From an uncultured Candidatus Nemicrothrix sp. (GTDB lineage: Bacteria > Actinomycetota > Acidimicrobiia > Acidimicrobiales > Acidimicrobilacustridaceae): a stretch of 8,438 bases of DNA. A program made the position numbers and the translations under genes. Every line of letters begins with the position of its first letter. The stretch's first letter is position 1. The stretch lies in the NCBI GenBank assembly GCA_903827085.1, contig CAIKHC010000094.1, forward strand, positions 1 to 8,438, given 5' to 3'. This document shows positions 1 through 6,707 of the stretch, piece by piece. A model generated the notes under the pieces. It ran no database searches and was not told the origin of the DNA. It saw only the letters and a list, made by a program, of their open reading frames with translations.

Positions 1-687
1 ACCATCACAACGTTTTGCGACAGCGACGAACGAGACGAATGGGATCTCCACGGACTTCACTCTGAAGTCGCAGCAATGTGGCCGACTGAACTGACAGAAG
101 AAGCACTCCACGCAGCGCTTACAACCGATGATCTCTACGAAACCATCATGAGCGAAGCCACCGCCTATTACGAGCGTCGCGAGGCTGAATTTGGCGACGA
201 CACGATGCGTGAAGTTGAGCGTCAGGTCATGCTCCGCATCATCGATCAGAAGTGGCGCGAGCATCTCTACGAAATGGATTACCTGCAGGAGGGAATCAAC
301 CTCCGAGCCATGGGGCAGAAGGATCCGCTCATTGAGTGGCAGCGAGAGGGCTACGAGATGTTCGGTTCGATGATGTCTTCTATCGCGACCGACTTCGTGA
401 CCTACGTGATGCACGCACAGGTAACGGTTACCGAGCAGATCCGCGAGAACGAACCGAAGGTCTCGAACCTGCAGTACACCGCTCCCGTCGACCCGAGCGA
501 GGCTCCTAGCGGCATGCAGGCTGCTGCACGTGCTCAGGCCGCGGCGGAAGGCCTCGAGGTTCCCTCTGAGGCAATTGAAGAGATCTCCAACACGCCAACA
601 GTGAAGAGTGACTGGGACAAGACCCCACGAAATGCTCCTTGCCCCTGCGGTTCGGGCAAGAAGTTCAAGGTCTGTCACGGCGCATGA
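1..687 (+). CDS. secA: SecA preprotein translocase ATPase, C-terminal part (5' end outside window)
   Basis: SecA is the cytoplasmic motor ATPase that drives unfolded preproteins through the SecYEG channel. The reading frame is open from base 1, so only the last 228 residues are present; both nucleotide-binding folds lie outside the window. What is visible is the helical scaffold/wing region, with the family-typical stretches WREHLYEMDYLQEGINLRAM and DPLIEWQREGYEMF (about residues 84-120 of the fragment). An Ala/Glu/Pro-rich variable linker follows, then a C-terminal SEC-C zinc-binding motif whose ligands are C214, C216, C225 and H226 of the fragment, in the context CPCGSGKKFKVCH. That tail binds zinc and, in other bacteria, SecB or ribosomes; no partner can be inferred here. 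The gene ends in TGA at 685-687, which overlaps the prfB ATG at 684-686, so the two are almost certainly co-transcribed and translationally coupled. The secA-prfB order is also known from Bacillus. Confidence 0.96.
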   Translation, partial: TITTFCDSDERDEWDLHGLHSEVAAMWPTELTEEALHAALTTDDLYETIMSEATAYYERREAEFGDDTMREVERQVMLRIIDQKWREHLYEMDYLQEGINLRAMGQKDPLIEWQREGYEMFGSMMSSIATDFVTYVMHAQVTVTEQIRENEPKVSNLQYTAPVDPSEAPSGMQAAARAQAAAEGLEVPSEAIEEISNTPTVKSDWDKTPRNAPCPCGSGKKFKVCHGA

Positions 688-1799
688 GGGATTATTCCGA
701 CGAACTTACCGACTTGCAACGTCGGATCGACGAAGCGCGGGTGTACCTGCGTATCGAAGAACTCCTCCTGGCTCGTCCACAGCTTGAGACCGAGGCGAGT
801 CGGCCCGATCTTTGGGACGATCCTGATCTTGCTCGGAAGATCAATGGCGAGTTGTCTGCTTGCACCGAAGATCTGGAACTGTTCGACCAACTGTCGTCAC
901 GACTCGAAGACGCCGAAACGCTGCACGAACTTGGGCGCGAAGAACACGATGAATCTGTCGAAGCCGAGGTCGAGGAGTCAATGGCGGCGCTTGCGTCTGA
1001 CCTTGGCGAACTCGAACTTCGAGCGCTCTTCACAGGTGAGTACGACGACACCAACGCGATTTGTGAAATCCAGTCCGGTGAAGGTGGAGCCGACGCGCAG
1101 GATTGGGCGAACATGCTTCTCCGAATGTTCCTACGCTGGGCCGAAAAGCGCGGTTTCAACGTTGAACTCGAGGAAGTGTCTGCTGGCAACGAGGCTGGTA
1201 TTTCTTCCGCAACGTTCCTGGTGAATGGCCGCCATGCCTATGGGCGGCTCCGCTCTGAGCACGGTGTGCATCGGCTCGTCCGTATTTCTCCTCTCAACGC
1301 GCAGGGGAAACGCCAGACAGCCTTTGCGGCCCTCAAGGTCACTCCGTTCCTCGAAGATGTCCCCGACATCGAGATCGATGAGAAAGACCTCCGTATCGAC
1401 ACCTACCGATCCTCTGGTGCGGGTGGTCAGCATGTGAACGTCACGGACTCCGCTGTCCGTATCACTCATTTGCCGTCCGGAATCGTTACCTCATGCCAGA
1501 ACGAGCGAAGTCAGCATCAGAACAAAGACCGCGCGATGCAGATCCTGCGGGCGAAGTTGGCCGAGCGGCAGCGTGAAGAACGCCTAGCGGAACTTTCCAA
1601 CATTCGCGGCGAGCAGCGTTCGGTGGGCTTTGGAAGCCAGATTCGCTCCTATGTGACACAGCCATACCAAATGGTGAAAGACCTTCGGTCGGGGTACGAA
1701 GTCGGCAATGTCGACGGAGTGTTCGACGGCGACCTCGATGGTTTCATGGAGGCATACCTTCAATGGGAACGCAGCGGGGCTGACACCGCCGGCGAGTAG
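684..1799 (+). CDS. prfB: Peptide chain release factor 2 (RF2)
   Basis: RF2 reads UGA and UAA stop codons in the ribosomal A site and triggers peptidyl-tRNA hydrolysis. The product is 371 residues, the normal RF2 length. The N-terminal helical domain covers about 1-110. The codon-recognition domain includes EIQSGEGGADAQDW (128-141) and HGVHRLVR (193-200). The catalytic GGQ loop is GAGGQHVN (245-252, GGQ at 247-249), and a KDLRSG stretch lies near the C-terminus. I chose ATG 684 because it overlaps the secA stop and gives an N-terminus like other RF2s. The frame extends upstream to 639 but there it would run through the SEC-C motif. There is no in-frame UGA and no CTTTGAC slip site, so the E. 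coli frameshift autoregulation is absent. Oddity: the SPF stop-recognition tripeptide reads S202-P203-L204 (codon CTC at 1293). No strong Shine-Dalgarno is seen, which fits coupling to secA. The stop is TAG. Confidence 0.97.
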   Translation: MRDYSDELTDLQRRIDEARVYLRIEELLLARPQLETEASRPDLWDDPDLARKINGELSACTEDLELFDQLSSRLEDAETLHELGREEHDESVEAEVEESMAALASDLGELELRALFTGEYDDTNAICEIQSGEGGADAQDWANMLLRMFLRWAEKRGFNVELEEVSAGNEAGISSATFLVNGRHAYGRLRSEHGVHRLVRISPLNAQGKRQTAFAALKVTPFLEDVPDIEIDEKDLRIDTYRSSGAGGQHVNVTDSAVRITHLPSGIVTSCQNERSQHQNKDRAMQILRAKLAERQREERLAELSNIRGEQRSVGFGSQIRSYVTQPYQMVKDLRSGYEVGNVDGVFDGDLDGFMEAYLQWERSGADTAGE

Positions 1800-1802
1800 C
1801 AC

Positions 1803-3410
1803 CTAGGCGAGAGCTACAAGCTCCAGCGATTCGGCCGAGAAGTAATCGAGTTGCCCGTCGGGCATAAGCAGTACGCGATCGGGGGCGAGTGCCTCAACGA
1901 ATTCAACATCGTGACTCACGATCACCATTGTTCCTGGCCACGCAGCAAGCGCTGTTCCTGTTGCGGTGCGCGACATCGGATCGAGGTTGTTGGTGGGCTC
2001 GTCGAGCAGCAGGAGATTGTGGTTTCCCGCTACGAGTTGGGCGAGAGCAAGTTTCGTCTTTTCGCCACCGGAAAGCGTCCCGGCATCTTGAAATACTTTG
2101 TCGCCACTAAGCCCGAACATTCCGAGGAGGGCACGGACACCTTCGTCGCCAAGTTCGGTATCGCGACGCATGTGGTCGATCATCGAAACCCCGGAGTCAA
2201 TGCCTTCGTGTTCCTGTGCGTAGTAACCGGCAGAAACATTCAGTCCAAGCTCAAATTGTCCGAGGTCAGTATCGGATGTACCCGCGAGAATTTTTAGAAG
2301 GCTGGTCTTTCCGGCGCCGTTGAGGCCCATGACCAAGAGTCGTTCGCCGCGACCGACATCAAATGAGACATCTGCGAACACATCGTTTGCGCCGTAGCTC
2401 TTCCAGAGTCCATTTGCAGTCAGCACGGTGCGTCCACAACTCGGTGGGGGAGGGAATCGCAACTCGATGGTCCGTCGCGCTGCTGGACCTTCAACCTGGT
2501 TAGAGCGGATTCGTTGGGCTCGGTTGTCGAGATTTTTGGCAACACGTGCGCGTTTCGCCGTCTGGCCACGCATTGAATCGGCGAGGGTCGACAATCGTTT
2601 GATTTCGCTTTGCTGACGTTCAGCCATTTTGCTGAGACGCTCTTCATCGCGTTCTCGTGAAACCAGATACTGGCTATAGGTGCCCCGGTACTCGACGACT
2701 TCACCGGTGGCCTCCTCGGCTTCGCGGTCGAGGTGGATGACGCGGGTGATGGCCTCGTCAAGGAGGTCGAGGTCATGACTAATGACGAGAAGCGCGCCTC
2801 GATACGAGCGAAGGAATGACAGCAACCAATCGCGAGCATCGGCATCGAGGTGGTTTGTTGGCTCATCCAGGAGGAGTAGTTCGCTGCCTGCAAAGAGAAT
2901 GCGAGATAGTTCGAGGCGTCGGCGCTCCCCGCCGGAGAGTGCCCCGATAGGAAGCTCGAGGCGATCAGAGCGCAGTCCGAGGCCGTCAACCAGTTTTCGG
3001 GCGTCAGATTCGGCGGCGTAGCCACCATCGATCTCGAATCGTTCCTGAGCGTTCGTGAACTTCGTGATGTTCTGTTCCGATGGGTCGAGTTCCATCGCTT
3101 GGCGCAGTGTCTCGAGACGGTTCACCGCGACATCGAAGCCTCTGCCCGAAAGTACGTGGGTTATCGCGAGAGTTTCGGGATCGACGGCGTCTTGTCGGGG
3201 ATCCTGTGAGAGGTAGCCAGTGCCGCCTGACCGTTCGACGGTTCCTCGTTTTGGGGCGTTATCGCCACCTAGTACCCGGAAGAGGGTGGTCTTGCCGGCT
3301 CCGTTTCGCCCGACCAGGCCGACCTTGTCTCCCGCCCTCACTTGGAAGGTGGTGCCATCAACGATGGTCTTCCCCCCGATTTCAACAACGAGGTCACGGA
3401 CGTTTAACAC
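1803..3410 (-). CDS. ABC-F family ATPase (ribosome-associated, twin ABC domains)
   Basis: ABC-F proteins are soluble twin-ATPase translation factors that bind the ribosomal E site and act on the P-site tRNA; some relieve stalls, others protect against antibiotics. The 535 residues carry two complete ABC cassettes and no membrane segments. Domain 1 has Walker A GRNGAGKT (34-41), signature LSGGE (158-162), Walker B LLLLDEP (178-184) and switch H212. Domain 2 has Walker A GLNGAGKT (362-369), LSGGE (446-450), Walker B LLLLDEP (466-472) and H500. Between them lies a charged, probably coiled-coil P-site linker (about 245-315). Both catalytic Glu residues (E183, E471) are present. The start is GTG at 3410: an in-frame TGA lies two codons upstream and the N-terminus MLNVRDLVVE fits the family. 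An AGGAG sits 15 bases upstream, unusually far, and inside a hairpin. It is the third gene of the minus-strand block and converges on prfB with a 3-base gap. The subfamily (housekeeping or resistance) cannot be assigned by eye. Confidence 0.93.
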   Translation of the reverse strand: MLNVRDLVVEIGGKTIVDGTTFQVRAGDKVGLVGRNGAGKTTLFRVLGGDNAPKRGTVERSGGTGYLSQDPRQDAVDPETLAITHVLSGRGFDVAVNRLETLRQAMELDPSEQNITKFTNAQERFEIDGGYAAESDARKLVDGLGLRSDRLELPIGALSGGERRRLELSRILFAGSELLLLDEPTNHLDADARDWLLSFLRSYRGALLVISHDLDLLDEAITRVIHLDREAEEATGEVVEYRGTYSQYLVSRERDEERLSKMAERQQSEIKRLSTLADSMRGQTAKRARVAKNLDNRAQRIRSNQVEGPAARRTIELRFPPPPSCGRTVLTANGLWKSYGANDVFADVSFDVGRGERLLVMGLNGAGKTSLLKILAGTSDTDLGQFELGLNVSAGYYAQEHEGIDSGVSMIDHMRRDTELGDEGVRALLGMFGLSGDKVFQDAGTLSGGEKTKLALAQLVAGNHNLLLLDEPTNNLDPMSRTATGTALAAWPGTMVIVSHDVEFVEALAPDRVLLMPDGQLDYFSAESLELVALA

Positions 3411-3486
3411 CGATCAATTCAACCACTCCTGCGGGGTGGTGCCGACATCGGCTCTTTGAGGGCCCTCAGTTGGATCCTGCTGTGCC
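3411..3486 (-). promoter_or_regulatory. Structured leader of the ABC-F gene with sequestered Shine-Dalgarno and possible short leader ORF
   Basis: The 76 bases between the membrane-protein stop and the ABC-F GTG hold three consecutive inverted repeats. In mRNA order they are: a perfect 12-base palindrome TGAGGGCCCTCA (3468-3457); GCCGA-TG-TCGGC (3452-3441); and ACCACCCC-GCA-GGAGTGGT (3440-3422, one internal C-A mismatch). The third contains the only good Shine-Dalgarno, AGGAG (3430-3426). A nine-codon ORF, ATG at 3448 to TGA at 3419, encoding MSAPPRRSG, starts in the loop of repeat two and runs through repeat three. Folding energies were not computed. Leader attenuation is an established control mode for antibiotic-resistance ABC-F genes; that this leader works that way is inference. 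There is no T-run, so it does not look like a classical intrinsic terminator. Confidence 0.4.
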
Positions 3487-5361
3487 TCAGGAAGAGCGAG
3501 CCGGTCCGAGGAAGACAGCGACGGGGTCGCCCTTTCGGCGAAGTGCTTCGACACGATCGAGGAGTACCGGGTCGACTCCGTTCAGACCCTTCGCCTCGGT
3601 GTCGACGCCGCCAGATCCGTTCGTGAGTGCCTCAGCAAGGTCGACGCGACCGGCCGCTATGAGTTGGTCTTGAAGGAGCGACTGATCGATGAAGAACTCG
3701 GCTCGTTGATCCTGGGTGAGCGGATCCCATCCTCCGAGAAACGTCATGCTTGGATCAGCCTTGAACTGAGTGATCTGGTCAGCACTGACGATCCAAAGTG
3801 TGCCCACGGGGGTGCGGTTCGATTCGGAGCGTTCCGGGCCGAGGTGGCTGATCATGTTCGGCTCGGCAACAACTTTGATGCCTGTGCGTTCGAGCTGCAG
3901 TCGAAGTGCATCTCCGTAGTCCCCGCGCACCGAACCAGTGGTAACAACGAGGAGCGGTCCCGAGCCCTGCAGAGCATCAAGCGTTTGTTGAAGGAAGCCG
4001 TTGAGGACAACGCCCGTGGATGGACTCGGTGGTGGAGTCGAGGATGTCGCAGAGATGACTGGTCCCGTCGCGGCCAACGTCACGATCGCTGCACCGACAG
4101 CGAGGACTCCGGTTGCGATGCGTTGCATTGATTGGGTTTGGATGCGCTGGTACAGCACTGACCACAAAACCCAGACGATGGAAAGCCACCACAGACTCGC
4201 GATGACCCACCACCATCGGACCACCCAGTCGAAGAGCGGTCCTGTGACGCGTGCGGTTGCGATCAAACCGCCGAGAGCAGTAGCGATTACAACGAGTTGG
4301 AAGCGAAGTGCAGTAAGCACTCGCATGCGAACGGCAAGCCACAGTGAACCTGTCATTGACAGAATCGGAACAGCCAAGGCTGCAAGTCCTGAACCTAGGA
4401 GTGCGCCATCAAGGCCTGCGAGTTCAGCGCGCCCAAGCCACGGAGCTGAGGGAAGCCGTAATTGATCGGCTGCGACATGAAGAGCGGTACCGAACCCGGC
4501 AGGGCTATCGCCGGGGGAGAGGAAGTACTGAGCGATTGCTCCGAGGTTTCCGGTGCCGGCAACTTGGTCGAGGAGGACCGGAAGCCAGCAGCCGATGACC
4601 ACTGCAGATGAGAGTCCCAGGACCCACCAACGTTGTTTGGTTGCAGTTGGCAGGAGAGCGCCCATCGATTTGCTGCGCCAAGTGATGACGAAAACAGAAA
4701 CGCCGAGCATTGCAAGCATCGGTAGATAACCGATATGGCTCTGAAGCTCGAATGACACGAGAAACGCCAATGGCGGCCACATCCAAAAGTCGCCTTCAAT
4801 GACCGACCAGACAAGGAAAACGGTGAGCGCGAGCGGAAGAAGTGTGATGAACGGATTCCAAGGATCGCGGATCGTTGCCGCACCCATTGCGTGGATGAGG
4901 ATCGCAGTCGCGGTCATGGTGAGGGCAACCATTGGCAGGCGGCCCCTACGCCACGCAACGGCGCTGAGTGCAGCGACGGTCAATGCGTTGATCGTCGCTG
5001 CTGCAGCGAGAATCGCTTCTGGTTTATCGCCAAAGAGGTGATAGGGAAACGCAAGCAGCCAGTACATGAGCGGGCCAGGATGATTCCATCCGAATCGAGA
5101 GTAGGGACCGACAAGTGGTGTGTCCCGTCCGACATCTTCGACTCGCATCGTTAGTACCGCCCAGTCGCCACTGGGTCGCCAAACAAAATCGAGGGCAGCG
5201 CGTCCTGCATCAAGGATTGGCCAGATCACAATTGCGGTGAGAACGACTGCGACGATGACGGACGCGATCGCCCACGGATCACGCCACCATCGTGGGGTCG
5301 ACAAACTCGTGGTTCGGAACTCCGAAATGGGCGGTGGGATCGTTTGTGTCACAACGCTCAA
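3487..5361 (-). CDS. Polytopic membrane protein with GT-C glycosyltransferase-like N-terminus and a soluble C-terminal domain
   Basis: The product has 624 residues with about ten or eleven predicted membrane spans, at roughly 30-50, 113-136, 143-163, 169-187, 192-206, 212-228, 246-265, 322-345, 352-372, 378-402 and 414-434. A Pro/Ser-rich linker (STPPPSPST, 441-449) and a soluble domain of about 175 residues follow. The loop after the first span carries acidic residues D66, E75 and D76 and then WNHPGPLMYWLLAFPYHLFG (92-111). This resembles the first loop and HPPL-type motif of GT-C/PMT_2 enzymes, which transfer sugars from polyprenyl-phosphate donors on the outer membrane face. I infer a GT-C relationship; substrate and donor are unknown. 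The start is TTG 5361, overlapping the upstream TetR-type stop as TTGA. GTG 5352 is an alternative, and no later start precedes span one. Neither start has a Shine-Dalgarno, so translation probably depends on coupling to the regulator gene. It could also be a non-catalytic relative. Confidence 0.72.
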   Translation of the reverse strand: MSVVTQTIPPPISEFRTTSLSTPRWWRDPWAIASVIVAVVLTAIVIWPILDAGRAALDFVWRPSGDWAVLTMRVEDVGRDTPLVGPYSRFGWNHPGPLMYWLLAFPYHLFGDKPEAILAAAATINALTVAALSAVAWRRGRLPMVALTMTATAILIHAMGAATIRDPWNPFITLLPLALTVFLVWSVIEGDFWMWPPLAFLVSFELQSHIGYLPMLAMLGVSVFVITWRSKSMGALLPTATKQRWWVLGLSSAVVIGCWLPVLLDQVAGTGNLGAIAQYFLSPGDSPAGFGTALHVAADQLRLPSAPWLGRAELAGLDGALLGSGLAALAVPILSMTGSLWLAVRMRVLTALRFQLVVIATALGGLIATARVTGPLFDWVVRWWWVIASLWWLSIVWVLWSVLYQRIQTQSMQRIATGVLAVGAAIVTLAATGPVISATSSTPPPSPSTGVVLNGFLQQTLDALQGSGPLLVVTTGSVRGDYGDALRLQLERTGIKVVAEPNMISHLGPERSESNRTPVGTLWIVSADQITQFKADPSMTFLGGWDPLTQDQRAEFFIDQSLLQDQLIAAGRVDLAEALTNGSGGVDTEAKGLNGVDPVLLDRVEALRRKGDPVAVFLGPARSS

Positions 5362-6686
5362 ACGGTAGTGCTGTTGAGTGCGACTTCCCGGGGCGGCGCC
5401 CCGGCAGCCTGAAGAAGTAGTTCGACGGCATCGATCTCAGGTGTCGCGATCGCGAGCGGTCCCGCTTCAATGAGGGCAGTGCGCTGTAACAAAATGGAGA
5501 ATTGTTTGGGATCAAGGTCGGAACGAAGTTCTCTTCGTTCGAAAGCCTGTTTGACGGCTGCATCAAAAAGTGGCCGAGAGTCGAAGTCAATGAGTTCATA
5601 ACGCGGTTGCGCGGTATGGCCACTGAGAAGAAGCATCATGTTCTGGGCAATTACGGGATTGCGGCGGATCTCATCGGTATTGATGTCGATAAATTCTCGA
5701 ACAAGCGCAATGCCAGCAAGGTCGGGTTCGACTGACTGGTAACGCTCGAAACAGTTGACGAAAAGTAGGCACATAGCGATGCCGGGACGGGAGCCGAACA
5801 TTTGTTGAAGTGTGGACTCGGAGTATCCGGTTACGGCCGCGATCTCGGACATCGAGAGTTCGCCGAATCCGATTCGTGCGAGCATTCGCCGAATCGCGAT
5901 GGTGGCTTCTCGCATGGATGTTTCAGCGATGGGAGCGGAACTCTGGTCACCTGCCGTTTCGTGCTCTCGCAGCTTCATCGCTAATCCAACAGCGGGCCAA
6001 CTATTGAGTGAATCGACGATTTCGTAGAGGCCTCGGTTGTCCTCAGGCCGTCGAGTGAGAGTGACGAGCAGCGGGAGTAGCGCCATGCCATAGAGATCAG
6101 GTGAAAAAGAGTCGGGGTCCAAGCGATAGCGAGCTGCAAGTCCTTCAAGAAGGGCGCTGAAGATGATTTGCATCATCGACTCATCGATTGGCTCCCGTAA
6201 TTTCCGACCCCAACGATCAAGGCTGAGCAGAAACGGCGCGTACTGCGCGACTTCAGCGTTGCGGTAGAGGTCCTTGAGGGTCGCGGCTATCGCTGGGTCG
6301 TCTGCTTTCGAAAGGAACGCCAGTCGAAGGCCGAACGATTCATCATTGACCGCGGCCTCAAAGTGCGCTCGACAGCTCTCAACTACGGCTTGCGGGAGGT
6401 CGGTGATTCCCGATTTCGGCCGGATGTCGATCGGGAGATTCGCCACGATCGACGGGTAATTCATGGTGTTGAGGTCAATAAGGTGAGTGGCAAGGTCAGC
6501 GACGTATTCCTCGGTCGAAGGCCAGTAGGCATAGAACGTCGAACGAGTGACGTTGGCGACCGCTGCGATCCGAGCGACAGTGAAACCGCTGACTAAAACC
6601 GACGCAGTGTGGTCAGCCCAAATGGCGATGCCGGCATCCAAGATCTTGGTTCGCGTCCCAGAATGTCGCTCGTTCAATTTCGTCAT
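5358..6686 (-). CDS. Tandem (double) TetR-family transcriptional regulator
   Basis: TetR-family repressors are normally about 200-residue homodimers with one N-terminal helix-turn-helix and one ligand-binding domain. This product has 442 residues and contains two such units. Unit one has a canonical DNA-binding region FTVARIAAVANVTRSTFYAYW (35-55) followed by an all-helical region to about 235. A hydrophilic linker (about 238-255) leads to unit two, with a second helix-turn-helix, LSMSEIAAVTGYSESTLQQMF (277-297), and another helical region to the end. The second lacks the usual Tyr/Trp end of the recognition helix and looks more diverged. Start: ATG 6686, because GGAGGG lies 8 bases upstream; a longer TTG start at 6710 would put the ribosome site inside the coding region. 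It is first in the minus-strand block, its TGA overlaps the membrane-protein TTG, and a perfect palindrome lies just upstream. Probably an autoregulatory, ligand-responsive repressor; the ligand is unknown. Confidence 0.88.
   Translation of the reverse strand: MTKLNERHSGTRTKILDAGIAIWADHTASVLVSGFTVARIAAVANVTRSTFYAYWPSTEEYVADLATHLIDLNTMNYPSIVANLPIDIRPKSGITDLPQAVVESCRAHFEAAVNDESFGLRLAFLSKADDPAIAATLKDLYRNAEVAQYAPFLLSLDRWGRKLREPIDESMMQIIFSALLEGLAARYRLDPDSFSPDLYGMALLPLLVTLTRRPEDNRGLYEIVDSLNSWPAVGLAMKLREHETAGDQSSAPIAETSMREATIAIRRMLARIGFGELSMSEIAAVTGYSESTLQQMFGSRPGIAMCLLFVNCFERYQSVEPDLAGIALVREFIDINTDEIRRNPVIAQNMMLLLSGHTAQPRYELIDFDSRPLFDAAVKQAFERRELRSDLDPKQFSILLQRTALIEAGPLAIATPEIDAVELLLQAAGAPPREVALNSTTV
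5388..5404 (-). promoter_or_regulatory. All-GC hairpin at the end of the TetR-type gene, just before the membrane-protein start
   Basis: CCGGGGC-GGC-GCCCCGG on the plus strand (CCGGGGC-GCC-GCCCCGG in the mRNA) forms a perfect 7-bp stem made only of G and C with a 3-base loop. It lies inside the coding sequence for the last residues of the tandem TetR and ends 26 bases before the TTG start of the next gene. No T-run follows, so it is not a classical terminator. It could pause RNA polymerase or ribosomes, or hold the downstream start closed until the regulator gene is translated. It may also be only a by-product of Gly/Ala/Pro codons. Confidence 0.25.
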
Positions 6687-6694
6687 CCGAAACT

Positions 6695-6700
6695 CCCTCC
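6695..6700 (-). promoter_or_regulatory. Shine-Dalgarno of the tandem TetR gene
   Basis: GGAGGG in the mRNA lies 8 bases before ATG 6686, a near-ideal match and spacing. It decides the start: the in-frame TTG at 6710 has no comparable site and would overlap the operator palindrome. This is the strongest ribosome-binding site seen in the window. Confidence 0.75.
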
Positions 6701-6707
6701 ACTGGCC

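Noticed and set aside
684..800. Programmed +1 frameshift site in prfB
   Set aside because: The N-terminal reading frame is continuous and neither an in-frame UGA nor a CTTTGAC slip site is present.
692..1189. Minus-strand open frame rich in serine and arginine opposite prfB
   Set aside because: Its composition is that expected from the antisense of a well-supported gene, with no domain and no ribosome site.
3453..3470. Intrinsic terminator between the membrane-protein and ABC-F genes
   Set aside because: The TGAGGGCCCTCA palindrome has no loop-forming spacer and no T-run in the direction of transcription.
3080..3673. Plus-strand open frame of 197 codons across the ABC-F and membrane-protein ends
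   Set aside because: Low-complexity Arg/Pro/Ser-rich translation antisense to two recognisable genes; no motif seen.
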